Part shown: positions 7,999 through 14,756 of the stretch, in pieces
Numbering within the stretch: the first letter of the stretch is position 1
Layout of the letters: each line of letters begins with the position of its first letter
Notes under the pieces: model-generated
The model's database searches: none
Told to the model about the DNA's origin: nothing
The model's input: only the letters and a program-made list of their open reading frames with translations
Assembly: GCA_903872255.1 (NCBI GenBank)
Contig: CAIQJW010000018.1
Location: forward strand, 1 to 27,294
Source: an uncultured delta proteobacterium
GTDB taxonomy: Bacteria > Desulfobacterota > Syntrophorhabdia > Syntrophorhabdales > Syntrophorhabdaceae
Direction of reading: 5' to 3'
DNA length: 27,294 nt
Program-made: the position numbers and the translations under genes

Positions 7999-8529
7999 TC
8001 ACAGATGTTCGTCAAGATAATTGCTCAAGAAACCAATCACTTCCGGATGATTGAGCGGAACCCCGTCAAGCTCTTTCCGCCATTCGGCAATATCCAGAAG
8101 AAAGTCTTTTCCGTCGACCGAATAACGCAGGTTAAAATCGATCTCAGGATGGCTCGCAATGAGCACAAAAAACGTGTCCCTGATGTTTCCAAGGGGCGGC
8201 AGGTCCGGGTGCCGGGAATCGAAGGTAGCCATTATCTTCGTTCCAACTCCTTTGGCACTCGTAAGGGTAAATGACCCTCCCGTCGTTTCCGCCGTACCTT
8301 TTAATAGTGGTACCCCGAGGCCCACTTTTCTCCCGGTTTTTGTCGAGAAAAAAGGGTCCTGAACCTTCCTCGCCATCTCGGCGTCCATACCGGAACCGTC
8401 ATCCGATATTGTGAGGCTCATCACGGATGTCCCGGGATCTTTTTCCACGGCTATAGAGATGTGCTTTGCTCCGGCGGTTACCGAATTCATTACTATATCC
8501 ATAATATGAGATGAAATATCCTCCATCAT
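7999..8529 (-). CDS. Histidine-kinase-like ATPase domain protein (HATPase_c, no dimerisation/phosphoacceptor domain)
   Basis: 176 residues. The GHKL ATP-binding motifs are visible: N box HIMDIVMNSVTAGA at the start, G1 DDGSGMD near 43-49, an F-box PFFSTK, and G2 VGLGVPLLKG near 68. No HisKA helix with phosphorylatable histidine precedes them, so it is a free-standing ATPase or kinase domain. After about residue 115 comes a short C-terminal domain of unknown role. Such single-domain ATPases recur in clostridial and syntroph hydrogenase operons beside PHP, DRTGG and HydS genes, where their role is unproven. The ATG at 8529 has no strong Shine-Dalgarno, and translation may be coupled to the PHP gene ending 26 bases upstream. 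Confidence 0.85.
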   Translation of the reverse strand: MMEDISSHIMDIVMNSVTAGAKHISIAVEKDPGTSVMSLTISDDGSGMDAEMARKVQDPFFSTKTGRKVGLGVPLLKGTAETTGGSFTLTSAKGVGTKIMATFDSRHPDLPPLGNIRDTFFVLIASHPEIDFNLRYSVDGKDFLLDIAEWRKELDGVPLNHPEVIGFLSNYLDEHL

Positions 8530-8555
8530 GATCGCAGGTATCCGTTAAATGACAT

Positions 8556-9293
8556 TCATCCCGTCTTGATGTTCCTTTCGCCGAGGAGCTTAAGAGCGCT
8601 CTCGATACCCGCGCAACCGGGCATGTCCATTGTCAGGACCGTTCTTCTCCTTCCGATATCGTCCGGATAATGGGCATCCGAGAACGTTACGAAAGGAATG
8701 CCCTGTTTCATTATAAAAGGCATGAGTTCACCGGCCCTGTCGATATTGCGGACCTCCAGGGCATCAAGAGAAATGCTCTCCGGGATAAAACCCAGCTGGC
8801 TTATTATGCTGAATGTCGGGCTGTCTATATGCGATGCAATGGCGATGCCTCCGTGGGCCTTTATCCAGGATGCCGCGTCCTCGACCGAGATGTCCGCAGA
8901 ATTTATGAGCAGCCTGTCCTCCATCCGGACAATATTATCCTCCGTATCGACCACAACCTGATCGCCCCAGAATTCGGTATCATTGGGGACGTCCGGAAGG
9001 AGGCCGTAGATCATCGACTGCAGCTCGCAGGCGCGGTCATACTCGTCGAAAACCGCAAGGAGATGGATCTCCTCCTGTGTCTGCAGTTCCATCCCGGCAA
9101 GGACGATAAGCCCGGTGCGCTCCCCAAGCTCCATTACGTACGGTGCATTTTCGGTCATGTTATGATCGGTCACGGCTATAATATCGAGCCTCGCTTCCCG
9201 AGCCTTCTGCACGATGACCCTTGGCGACATGTCAAGACTTCCACAGGGCGAAAGGATCGAATGTATGTGCAGGTCACAGGCAAAATCAGGCAA
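8556..9293 (-). CDS. PHP-domain metal-dependent phosphoesterase (TTG start)
   Basis: 245 residues, almost entirely one PHP domain. Metal ligands are visible in order: DLHIHS (H9, H11), VTDHN (D43, H44), GMELQ (E69), HLLAVFD (H77), ASHID near 154, and SDAHYPDD near 207. The family includes trinuclear-metal phosphoesterases acting on nucleotides or phosphorylated small molecules. The frame opens with TTG at 9293, 4 bases after an AGGAGG, and the first internal Met is past the first metal ligands, so TTG is the likely start. It is embedded in the accessory and sensory part of the hydrogenase array, where PHP proteins recur with DRTGG and HydS; the substrate is unknown. Confidence 0.88.
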   Translation of the reverse strand: MPDFACDLHIHSILSPCGSLDMSPRVIVQKAREARLDIIAVTDHNMTENAPYVMELGERTGLIVLAGMELQTQEEIHLLAVFDEYDRACELQSMIYGLLPDVPNDTEFWGDQVVVDTEDNIVRMEDRLLINSADISVEDAASWIKAHGGIAIASHIDSPTFSIISQLGFIPESISLDALEVRNIDRAGELMPFIMKQGIPFVTFSDAHYPDDIGRRRTVLTMDMPGCAGIESALKLLGERNIKTG

Positions 9294-9301
9294 CCCCCCT
9301 C

Positions 9302-9640
9302 CTAACTTTTCTTTAACTCGTTATATATCAATGCAGAAAGCTCAAATGCCGACGGGCTCCCCCTAAGAACCGCTATTCCTTCCTCCGCGGCCTTGACCAG
9401 AAATGCATCCTCGAGGGTAAGATCGCGCGGTATGATGATCGCCGACACATCTCTCAGCTTGGCTACACCCAGAATATTCATATGACGCTGGATGGTGATC
9501 CATGCGGCATCTTCCCCGATATTTGCAATTACGTCTGAGAGCAGGTCCGAGGTGTATCCCGAACCTACCTGCCTCTCGAGATTGACATTACCCGTAAGCA
9601 CCTCGAGACCAAGGACCTCGGCAAGTTCTTTGACTGTCAT
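9302..9640 (-). CDS. DRTGG-domain protein (copy 2)
   Basis: 112 residues, a single DRTGG-like domain (VLTGNVNLERQVGSGYTSDLLSDVI near the start). It is paralogous to the protein at 11551-11901: both begin with (M)T.KE(L/V), have a ...CDLIS/SDLLSDV... stretch, an alternating hydrophobic core, and end near 112-116 residues. DRTGG domains occur next to CBS domains and in phosphotransacetylase-like proteins and are suspected nucleotide or small-molecule sensors; no biochemical role is established in hydrogenase operons. A GGGGGGAGGAG ribosome binding site precedes the ATG. It lies between HydS and PHP. Confidence 0.85.
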   Translation of the reverse strand: MTVKELAEVLGLEVLTGNVNLERQVGSGYTSDLLSDVIANIGEDAAWITIQRHMNILGVAKLRDVSAIIIPRDLTLEDAFLVKAAEEGIAVLRGSPSAFELSALIYNELKKS

Positions 9641-9701
9641 CTTCTCCTCCCCCCTTAAAGATCTAACATCATATATGCTTAACTCACATTCTCTTAGCTA
9701 T

Positions 9702-11063
9702 TTAACGCTGGTCATTTCCCGGTTCGTTCTTCTTTGACCCATCGCTCATTGACGGCGGGATTATGCGGGCCAGATCGAGTATCTCTTCCGCAAGTATCTT
9801 GACCTTTTCGCGGAGTTTGATCACGCAATCGGATTCATAGGCTATGCCCCGGATGATATCCTCAGCGAGAGCGCGGCAGTTCGGCGAACCGCAGGCGCCG
9901 CAATCGAGCCCCGGTAATTCATTCGTTATCTGATCGAGCCGTTCCATTTTCATAAGCGCGCGGGAGACATCCTCGTCGAGGGTCATGATCGCCCTTGGCT
10001 CTATGGGCTCTGTCGCGACAAACCTGTTGTCCCTGCATATGCCGGAAAGTTCTTCTTCGGTAAAATAACGTTCCCGGCCCCCAAACCTCTTTATGAGGTC
10101 ACGAAGCCGTATTCGCCCTACGAACAGGTTCTGTATGTTTAAGGGGCCGCCGACGCATCCTCCGGTACATGCCTGAAGCTCGACGAAGTCGACATCTTTC
10201 AATTCGCCCCTCTCGATCTCCTCGAGGAGACTGATGACGTTATGGATCCCGCTGACCGCAAGCGTCGTCGCGGCCGCGATATTGTGCGATTCGCCCGTAA
10301 TATAACCCCATGCCATGCCGAGCCTGGTGGCGCGCTGAAGGTTTTCCGTCGCCCCGCTTAAGTTCCTGTCGCCTAAGTGCTTGATTATATCCTTATATAT
10401 AAGGTTAACCCCTATGACCCCATTGACTGCCGAGTCTTTGGTCGTCATCGGGTTTCTCATCTCGGTAACCTTTGCGGGGCAGGGGGATATAAAGAATGCC
10501 CCTATTTCCTCAATCGGGACGCCGATCCTCCTGGCTGCATCTTCCTTGGCCAACCGCGCCGCTACCTCCATAGGTGTCAGGAACGGGGCGACCTGTTCGA
10601 GAAGCTCCGGGTACTTTATCTGCATGAGACGAAGCACTGCAGGACATGCCGAAGAAAATACGGGTCTCTTGCCTTTGTATTGCGCCAGGTACTCATGGAC
10701 CGCGTGACCCACGATCTCTGCAGCCAGGGCGACCTCGAACACCTCGTCAAACCCTATTCCGGCAAACGCGGCGAGCACATCCTCTATATTTACCTGTTCC
10801 TTGAACTGGCCAAAGAAGGACGGTGCAGGGAGCGCAATGTTGTAGTAATATTCTGAAAGTTTTTCGAGTGTGTCCGTCACTGCCACTTTTGCATGGTTGG
10901 GACATTCGCGGATGCATTCGCCGCAATCAATGCAGCGTTCCTCAACGATCACCGCCTTGCCGTCGCGGACCCTGATCGCCTCGACGGGACAACGTTTAAT
11001 GCAATTTGTGCAGCCCTTGCATTTCTCGGTATCGAGGGTCACGGAGTGAAAATACGTGTTCAT
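9702..11063 (-). CDS. HydS-type sensory [FeFe]-hydrogenase-like protein
   Basis: 453 residues. The N-terminus has two [4Fe-4S] motifs (CKGCTNCIKRCP and CIDCGECIRECP). An H-domain follows, with L1 SSACPAV near 138, L2 SPCPAK near 194 and L3 QACTGGCVGG near 300. The four cysteines that hold the H-cluster are present, but the proton-transfer cysteine before the L1 ligand is alanine, and L3 lacks the GGGQP tail. Near 390 there is a further Fe-S motif, CGACGSPNC followed by a distal cysteine, as in Fe-S domain PF04060. This is the pattern of group C/D putative sensory hydrogenases such as Thermotoga HydS, thought to sense H2 or redox state rather than turn over fast. It overlaps the RsbW-like gene by ATGA. 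The last 20 residues are polar and probably disordered. Confidence 0.9.
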   Translation of the reverse strand: MNTYFHSVTLDTEKCKGCTNCIKRCPVEAIRVRDGKAVIVEERCIDCGECIRECPNHAKVAVTDTLEKLSEYYYNIALPAPSFFGQFKEQVNIEDVLAAFAGIGFDEVFEVALAAEIVGHAVHEYLAQYKGKRPVFSSACPAVLRLMQIKYPELLEQVAPFLTPMEVAARLAKEDAARRIGVPIEEIGAFFISPCPAKVTEMRNPMTTKDSAVNGVIGVNLIYKDIIKHLGDRNLSGATENLQRATRLGMAWGYITGESHNIAAATTLAVSGIHNVISLLEEIERGELKDVDFVELQACTGGCVGGPLNIQNLFVGRIRLRDLIKRFGGRERYFTEEELSGICRDNRFVATEPIEPRAIMTLDEDVSRALMKMERLDQITNELPGLDCGACGSPNCRALAEDIIRGIAYESDCVIKLREKVKILAEEILDLARIIPPSMSDGSKKNEPGNDQR

Positions 11064-11530
11064 GTATCCTCGCCGGCCTTTTTCTGATCTTTAAAGAAGA
11101 CCTTGGCTTCGAGCTTGGTGCCGACACGCACCTTTGACTCTAAATAAAAGTTATCCGAGCATTGTTTGATATTCGAAAGCCCCATACCGGCCCCAAAACC
11201 CATTTCCCGTATCTCGTACGTGGCCGTCGAATAGCCTTCCTTCATCGCCAGATCAATATCTTCGATCCCGGCCCCGATATCCTGGGTCGTTATCGTTATG
11301 CCATCGGGATCGACATGAACGGTAACTTTTCCGGAAGTTGCATGGATGGCTACATTCATTGCCGCCTCATATATAATGATGGCGATCCGCTTGATAACAT
11401 CCTGTTTGAGCCCAATCTGTTGGAGTGTTTTCTTGACGCGGGATGCACATTCTCCGGCAACAAAGAAATCCTTTTCACCGATCTCAAATTCAAGCGTGAT
11501 CTGAGGTGTATAAGTTAAGCTGTCAACCAT
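11060..11530 (-). CDS. RsbW/RsbT-like serine kinase (anti-sigma regulatory factor, HATPase_c)
   Basis: 156 residues. GHKL motifs of the RsbW/SpoIIAB class: N box IIIYEAAMNVAIHA near 52-65, G1 DIGAGIED near 89-96, and G2 GFGAGMGLSNI near 110-121. These proteins phosphorylate STAS-domain antagonists or hold sigma factors. The gene stops inside the hydS start (ATGA overlap), so it is translated with that sensor. The natural counterpart of such a kinase, a PP2C/SpoIIE phosphatase, lies in the other hydrogenase operon (21650-22819). No STAS partner is visible in the window. A start codon at 11530 lies just after a hairpin that would contain its Shine-Dalgarno. Confidence 0.88.
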   Translation of the reverse strand: MVDSLTYTPQITLEFEIGEKDFFVAGECASRVKKTLQQIGLKQDVIKRIAIIIYEAAMNVAIHATSGKVTVHVDPDGITITTQDIGAGIEDIDLAMKEGYSTATYEIREMGFGAGMGLSNIKQCSDNFYLESKVRVGTKLEAKVFFKDQKKAGEDT

Positions 11531-11531
11531 G

Positions 11532-11548
11532 GGTTAGGTCCCCTAACC
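11532..11548 (-). promoter_or_regulatory. Hairpin enclosing the ribosome binding site of the RsbW-like gene
   Basis: On the minus strand the sequence reads GGTTAGG-GGA-CCTAACC, a perfect 7-bp stem with a 3-base loop, ending one base before the ATG at 11530. The only Shine-Dalgarno-like bases (AGGGGA, 8 bases from the ATG) lie in the left arm and loop. The upstream DRTGG gene stops at 11551-11553, three bases before the stem, so a terminating ribosome would melt it. This suggests translational coupling; that part is inference. Confidence 0.6.
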
Positions 11549-11550
11549 GG

Positions 11551-11901
11551 CTAATGCTTGCCACCCCGCACTCCGTTCTCATAAAGCCTTCCGCAACAAT
11601 CGAATGTGAGAAGAGGTGTGACGAGGAGGGGTATTTTGTTCTGTTCACCGCTTACGATGACAGACTCATCAGGCCTTCGTCCGCCAACGAAAAGGATGGA
11701 TTTTGCGTCCATCACCTGTGCTGTATGAATAACATGGGCGTTTGTCAAAGATGTGATCAGAAGAGAGTACGGTTCGAGGTAAAGAAGCATTTCGCTGATG
11801 AGATCACAGGCAAAGCAGACCTTGACCTCCCGCTCTAGACATTCATCGTCCCCGCAGAGTATATCTGCTTCAAGAAGATTCTGGACTTCTTTTAACGTCA
11901 T
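11551..11901 (-). CDS. DRTGG-domain protein (copy 1), first gene of the hydrogenase/formate dehydrogenase array
   Basis: 116 residues, a single DRTGG-like domain starting MTLKEVQNLLEADILCG and including VCFACDLISEML. Its paralogue is the 112-residue protein at 9302-9640. Differences include several cysteines (CGDDEC, CFAC, CC near residue 101) that copy 2 lacks entirely; these could be redox- or metal-sensitive, but no motif proves that. It is preceded by a GCGAGG ribosome binding site and about 130 bases of leader downstream of a sigma-70-like promoter. As the first gene of the array it is followed closely (20 bases) by the RsbW-like kinase. Function unknown; probably a ligand-sensing regulatory subunit. 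Confidence 0.82.
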   Translation of the reverse strand: MTLKEVQNLLEADILCGDDECLEREVKVCFACDLISEMLLYLEPYSLLITSLTNAHVIHTAQVMDAKSILFVGGRRPDESVIVSGEQNKIPLLVTPLLTFDCCGRLYENGVRGGKH

Positions 11902-11923
11902 GAAAACCTCGCTTGCGTGTGCT

Positions 11924-11938
11924 CACAATATAGTTGTG
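11924..11938. repeat. Inverted repeat CACAA-N5-TTGTG in the leader of the array
   Basis: Perfect 5-bp arms around TATAG, 23 bases upstream of the first start codon. The arms have the bases of a Rex operator (TTGTG/CACAA) but in the outward orientation, so I do not call it a Rex site. A second weak -10-like hexamer (TATATT on the minus strand) lies in its centre. Confidence 0.35.
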
Positions 11939-11943
11939 CTGCG

Positions 11944-11959
11944 ATTCCATCACTGGAAT
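11944..11959. repeat. Inverted repeat ATTCCA-TCAC-TGGAAT
   Basis: A perfect 6-bp inverted repeat with a 4-base spacer in the leader between the array promoter and its first gene. It is a candidate operator or RNA hairpin. No known regulator is matched. Confidence 0.4.
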
Positions 11960-11979
11960 TGTCCCAACCTGACTACAAC

Positions 11980-11989
11980 TACTGACAAA
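11980..11989 (+). promoter_or_regulatory. TACTGACAAA motif, shared with the sigma-54 activator intergenic region
   Basis: The decamer TACTGACAAA here is identical to the complement of 13740-13749. Extended leftward, GACTACAACT-ACT-GACA (11971-11987) matches GACTATAACT-GACA (13701-13714), with one base change and three inserted bases. A candidate site for a regulator shared by the two loci. Confidence 0.35.
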
Positions 11990-12037
11990 CTGCCTATTAT
12001 TTGAAAACGTATTGTTTCAGTTAAGTTTCGTTCGTTC

Positions 12038-12066
12038 AGTATAATAAATTTTTGCTCCGAAGTCAA
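12038..12066 (-). promoter_or_regulatory. Sigma-70-type promoter of the left (minus-strand) array
   Basis: On the minus strand TTGACT (12066-12061) and TATACT (12043-12038) are separated by exactly 17 bases, one mismatch each from consensus. The predicted start is near 12031, giving a leader of about 130 bases with inverted repeats before the first ATG at 11901. No GG-N10-GC sigma-54 promoter was found in this gap. The -35 hexamer is the same as in the rex promoter. Confidence 0.65.
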
Positions 12067-12099
12067 AAGGACAGTGAAGGAAATCGCTATTATATACTA

Positions 12100-13656
12100 T
12101 CAGTCGTTAGTCCGGGACCGCGCTTTTCTTCCGAACGGTATACCGAGTTTCCTCATACGATGGCGGAGGGTCCCGGGATTCATTCCCAGGATCTCGGCGG
12201 CTCCCCCCCGTCCCTCTATTCTTCCGCCGGAGGATTGCAGGACCCGGTGTATGTGGTCCGCCTCAACTTCCTTGAGCGACGCCGGGGATACATCCGCACC
12301 GGGAGCTAATACGGAACTGCCCGGCGCCGGTTTTGAGACCCCGAGGATGCCATCGAACTTTAAGGGTTTGCCGTCAGACAGGATAAGCGCCCGCTCGACG
12401 GCATTCTCAACTTCCCTGACATTGCCGGGCCAGTCGTACATCATGAGCGCGTCGATCGCCCCGGGGCCAAGGACAGGGACCGTATGGCGGACCATTTCAC
12501 GGCTCTTCTTGCGGATAAAATGCTGGACGAGCGCCGGTATGTCATTTTTTCGGGTCCTTAAGGGCGGCACTTCGATGGGAAAAACCTTGACGCGAAAATA
12601 CAGGTCACCCCGAAAATCTCCCTGTTCGACCATTTTGTCAAGGTTTCTGTTCGTCGCCGAAATTATCCTGATATCTACCTTGACAGGTTCCGTCCCGCCT
12701 ACGCGTTCGATCTCCTTTTCCTGGAGCACACGGAGCAGCCTTACCTGGGCATGAGGCGGCAGCTCGCTGATCTCGTCAAGGAATATCGTACCGCCATGGG
12801 CGCGCTCGAAACGACCCCTCTTGCGCGCAATAGCCCCGGTGAATGCCCCTTTCTCGTGACCGAAAAGCTCGCTATCAATAAGAGATTCCGGTATTGCCCC
12901 GCAATTCACCTTAACGAAAGGCCCGCTGTACCGCGGCGACAGATTATGCACGGCGTTTGCAATAACCTCCTTGCCTGTACCGGTGTCACCTATAAGGAGA
13001 ACAGGGCTTGAGAGGGGTGCCACCTTTCGTACATTCTCCATGACATCCTTCAGGCCAAAATCTGCGCCGACGATCTCGACGGTATTCTTGCGAAGTTCAT
13101 CGCGCAGATACCTGTTGTCATCTGCGAGCATATCTTTCAGGTCGATCACCTCGCGAAGGCGGCGGCTGTTGGCAAGCGCGATCGCGGCAGGTTCATTAAC
13201 GAGGGACCACAGCCGCACATGCTCTTCGTGATACCGGCCGGTACCGGCTGTTCTGACCCCAAGCGCCCCGATATACTTCCCGTCGATAATAAGCCTGCCG
13301 AGCATCATTGAGCATGGTTCCCAACCCACATTTTTCGCTATCCTTCCCAGGATGGGATCGTTAAATACGTTATCTGCGACACGGACACGGGGATGGCGGT
13401 ATGCCTCTTCGATCTCCTGCCGAAGCTCCGGGGGAAGATGGGTCTTGGCCGTCCTTGTGATGCCGCCCATGGCATTTGCCGTTGTCACAACATCTATCGT
13501 TCCCAGCTGAGGGTCATAGGTTATCAGGTCGAGATCGTCTGCCGGCATGATGGTGCTGACGTAAAGGAAACACTGCCAGAGGGCCTTCTCCAGATCCAGG
13601 GTCCCGCAGATCCTCAGTGTAAGTTCCCGAAAAAACTCGTTTTCATCAGCTATCAT
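12100..13656 (-). CDS. Sigma-54-dependent transcriptional activator (GAF - AAA+ - Fis HTH), FhlA-like architecture
   Basis: About 518 residues. Residues 1-180 look like a GAF sensor domain (FLYVSTIMPADDLDLITYD, then ...GRLIIDGKYIGALGVR). A short coiled linker (DLKDMLADDNRYLRDELRK) leads to a complete AAA+ domain: Walker A GDTGTGKE near 222, the sigma-54 contact loop GAFTGA near 272, Walker B GGTIFLDEISELP near 290, and the WPGNVREVENAVERAL sensor 2 region near 418. The C-terminus has a Fis-type helix-turn-helix (GGRGGAAEILGMNPGTLRHRMRKLG). The frame opens at an ATG at 13662, but AGGAG abuts it; the ATG at 13656 has a 6-base spacing and is preferred. Family precedent is FhlA, which senses formate through GAF domains, but the ligand here is unknown. 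A near-consensus sigma-54 promoter lies divergently at 13798. Confidence 0.93.
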   Translation of the reverse strand: MIADENEFFRELTLRICGTLDLEKALWQCFLYVSTIMPADDLDLITYDPQLGTIDVVTTANAMGGITRTAKTHLPPELRQEIEEAYRHPRVRVADNVFNDPILGRIAKNVGWEPCSMMLGRLIIDGKYIGALGVRTAGTGRYHEEHVRLWSLVNEPAAIALANSRRLREVIDLKDMLADDNRYLRDELRKNTVEIVGADFGLKDVMENVRKVAPLSSPVLLIGDTGTGKEVIANAVHNLSPRYSGPFVKVNCGAIPESLIDSELFGHEKGAFTGAIARKRGRFERAHGGTIFLDEISELPPHAQVRLLRVLQEKEIERVGGTEPVKVDIRIISATNRNLDKMVEQGDFRGDLYFRVKVFPIEVPPLRTRKNDIPALVQHFIRKKSREMVRHTVPVLGPGAIDALMMYDWPGNVREVENAVERALILSDGKPLKFDGILGVSKPAPGSSVLAPGADVSPASLKEVEADHIHRVLQSSGGRIEGRGGAAEILGMNPGTLRHRMRKLGIPFGRKARSRTND

Positions 13657-13678
13657 CAGCATCTCCTGTCCGGCGTAT

Positions 13679-13698
13679 TACTATCGTATGCGATAGTA
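13679..13698. promoter_or_regulatory. 20-bp palindrome over the predicted start region of the activator gene
   Basis: TACTATCG-TATG-CGATAGTA, perfect 8-bp arms, 17 bases upstream of the longest activator reading frame. It is nested in an outer pair GGCGTAT (13672-13678) and ATACGCC (13716-13722). A -10-like TATACT on the minus strand (13700-13695) overlaps its edge, so transcription of the activator would start inside the palindrome. Likely an operator or 5' hairpin. Confidence 0.5.
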
Positions 13699-13707
13699 TA
13701 GACTATA

Positions 13708-13748
13708 ACTGACATATACGCCAGTACCTTTCCGTCATATTTGTCAGT
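13708..13748. promoter_or_regulatory. Candidate upstream activator site: inverted repeat ACTGACA-N27-TGTCAGT
   Basis: Perfect 7-bp arms at 13708-13714 and 13742-13748. The centre near 13728 is about 96 bases upstream of the start predicted from the sigma-54 promoter at 13798-13813, a usual position for enhancer-binding-protein sites. The left arm also lies in the predicted promoter spacer of the divergent activator gene, which would allow autorepression. The match is seen in sequence; the role is inferred. Confidence 0.45.
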
Positions 13749-13797
13749 AATTTTATTACGTTTTGTTAAGTACCTGAAATTACTGTATATCGTTTTC

Positions 13798-13813
13798 TGG
13801 CACGTAAAGTGCT
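13798..13813 (+). promoter_or_regulatory. Sigma-54 promoter
   Basis: TGGCACG-taaa-GTGCT against the consensus TGGCACG-N4-TTGCW, with the required GG (13799-13800) and GC (13811-13812) ten bases apart; only one conserved position differs. Predicted start near 13824. It faces right, away from the sigma-54 activator gene. Confidence 0.75.
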
Positions 13814-13829
13814 TTATACCTATTCAGAA

Positions 13830-14144
13830 ATGATGGAATGGGTAGAGATCATACGCTTGAGAACGCAGCCCGATGTTGAGCCATCGGTCATACAATGGCT
13901 CAAAGATACGATCCGTGACATCCACGGGACTCCGGGGTTTGACCAGGCGAGGATATATACACATTCCGCGATCCCGGGTGATATAAGCCTTCATATAATG
14001 TGGAGCACCGTCCAGGACATACTCAAGGAAAGCGAGATCGGCCTGATGGTAGCCTATACCCTTCAAAAATATGGCATTCTCGATCACACTGTCTGGCTCA
14101 TGGAAGCGATGAACCGTAACAATGTCCGGCAGGTGACGGGATGA
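13830..14144 (+). CDS. Small conserved-looking protein of unknown function, sigma-54 promoter target
   Basis: About 104 residues starting MMEWVEIIRLRTQ. It has no cysteine cluster, signal peptide or membrane segment. An initial strand (WVEIIRLR), an amphipathic helix (VIQWLKDTIRDIH), more strands (ARIYTHSA, SLHIMW) and a C-terminal helix suggest a ferredoxin-like or dimeric alpha-beta barrel, as in antibiotic-biosynthesis-monooxygenase-like proteins; this is a fold guess only. The frame opens at a GTG at 13809, but that codon overlaps the -12 element of the sigma-54 promoter, so the ATG at 13830 is the first credible start. It would leave a leader of only about 6 bases and no Shine-Dalgarno. 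The stop overlaps an ATG (ATGA) of a 36-codon frame that may be a decayed gene. Confidence 0.7.
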   Translation: MMEWVEIIRLRTQPDVEPSVIQWLKDTIRDIHGTPGFDQARIYTHSAIPGDISLHIMWSTVQDILKESEIGLMVAYTLQKYGILDHTVWLMEAMNRNNVRQVTG

Positions 14145-14513
14145 ATGCCTCGATATATATTGAACCGGCAGGGAAAAGCGAAGGATCAAAAGTCCCTCGC
14201 CTTTCCTTCCCAAACCGTGAGTCGAGGGACGTGAAGAAATGCTCGATCTGACACTGAAAATGTTCATTCTCGTTCTCGTTTTCGCCGCTGCCACCGGAAT
14301 ATGCTCATCCCTCTCTATTCGATCTCCCCGCTCCCTTTCACGCTCTTACTTCACCCCTCGCCTTTTGGCATACGACACTACCGTAGCCATTTTAGGATCT
14401 CGAACCGGTAACTTAAGGTCATGTTCCCCGACTCACAAATTTTTACCAGCCAAAGGCTCTCACGAGCTTTGACATACTGACACAATCACCCCCCCCCTTA
14501 TACGTTTTAACAA

Positions 14514-14540
14514 TTGCCCCCGGTCGCCTCCCGGGGGCAA
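14514..14540 (+). terminator. Strong GC hairpin, possible terminator of the small sigma-54-controlled unit
   Basis: TTGCCCCCGG - TCGCCTC - CCGGGGGCAA: perfect 10-bp arms and a 7-base loop. No T-run follows on either strand, so it is not a canonical intrinsic terminator. It could be an mRNA 3' stabiliser or a repeat element. Confidence 0.35.
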
Positions 14541-14725
14541 ACCCCCTCTTTAGAAGCCGTGAGTCGTAAAGCGTAAAGCGTTTTTTTCTCTTCGTCATTC
14601 CGGCAAGCCGGGATAACGGCAATGCATCATGTTTGAAATGGAACAAATGGCCCTGCATGACGGGCCCGGGAACTGCGACATAGTCCCTCCACCGAAGCAA
14701 TAAGCACCACCCCTCCTCACTCCTC

Positions 14726-14756
14726 ACGATTTACGATTTACGATTTACGATTTACG
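14726..14756. repeat. Tandem repeat of ACGATTT, four units plus ACG
   Basis: Four exact 7-bp units at 14726-14753 followed by ACG, ending 11 bases before the -35 element of the rex promoter. Copy number may vary between strains. Confidence 0.8.

Noticed and set aside
11924..11938. Rex operator in the leader of the left array
   Set aside because: The arms are CACAA...TTGTG, which is the outward orientation; a Rex site needs TTGTG-N8-CACAA. No inward match was seen near the rex promoter either.
11902..12099. Sigma-54 promoter for the left hydrogenase array
   Set aside because: I checked every GG on the minus strand for GC ten bases downstream and found none; the region has a sigma-70-type promoter instead.
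14239..14472. 77-codon frame in the non-coding stretch, starting with a hydrophobic segment
   Set aside because: No ribosome binding site; after a signal-like start the sequence becomes random Arg/Ser-rich text through repeats. The opposite-strand 94-codon frame (14443-14727) covers the hairpin and tandem repeats and is equally unconvincing.
14726..14756. CRISPR-like repeat array
   Set aside because: The 7-bp units are directly adjacent without spacers; this is a simple tandem repeat.
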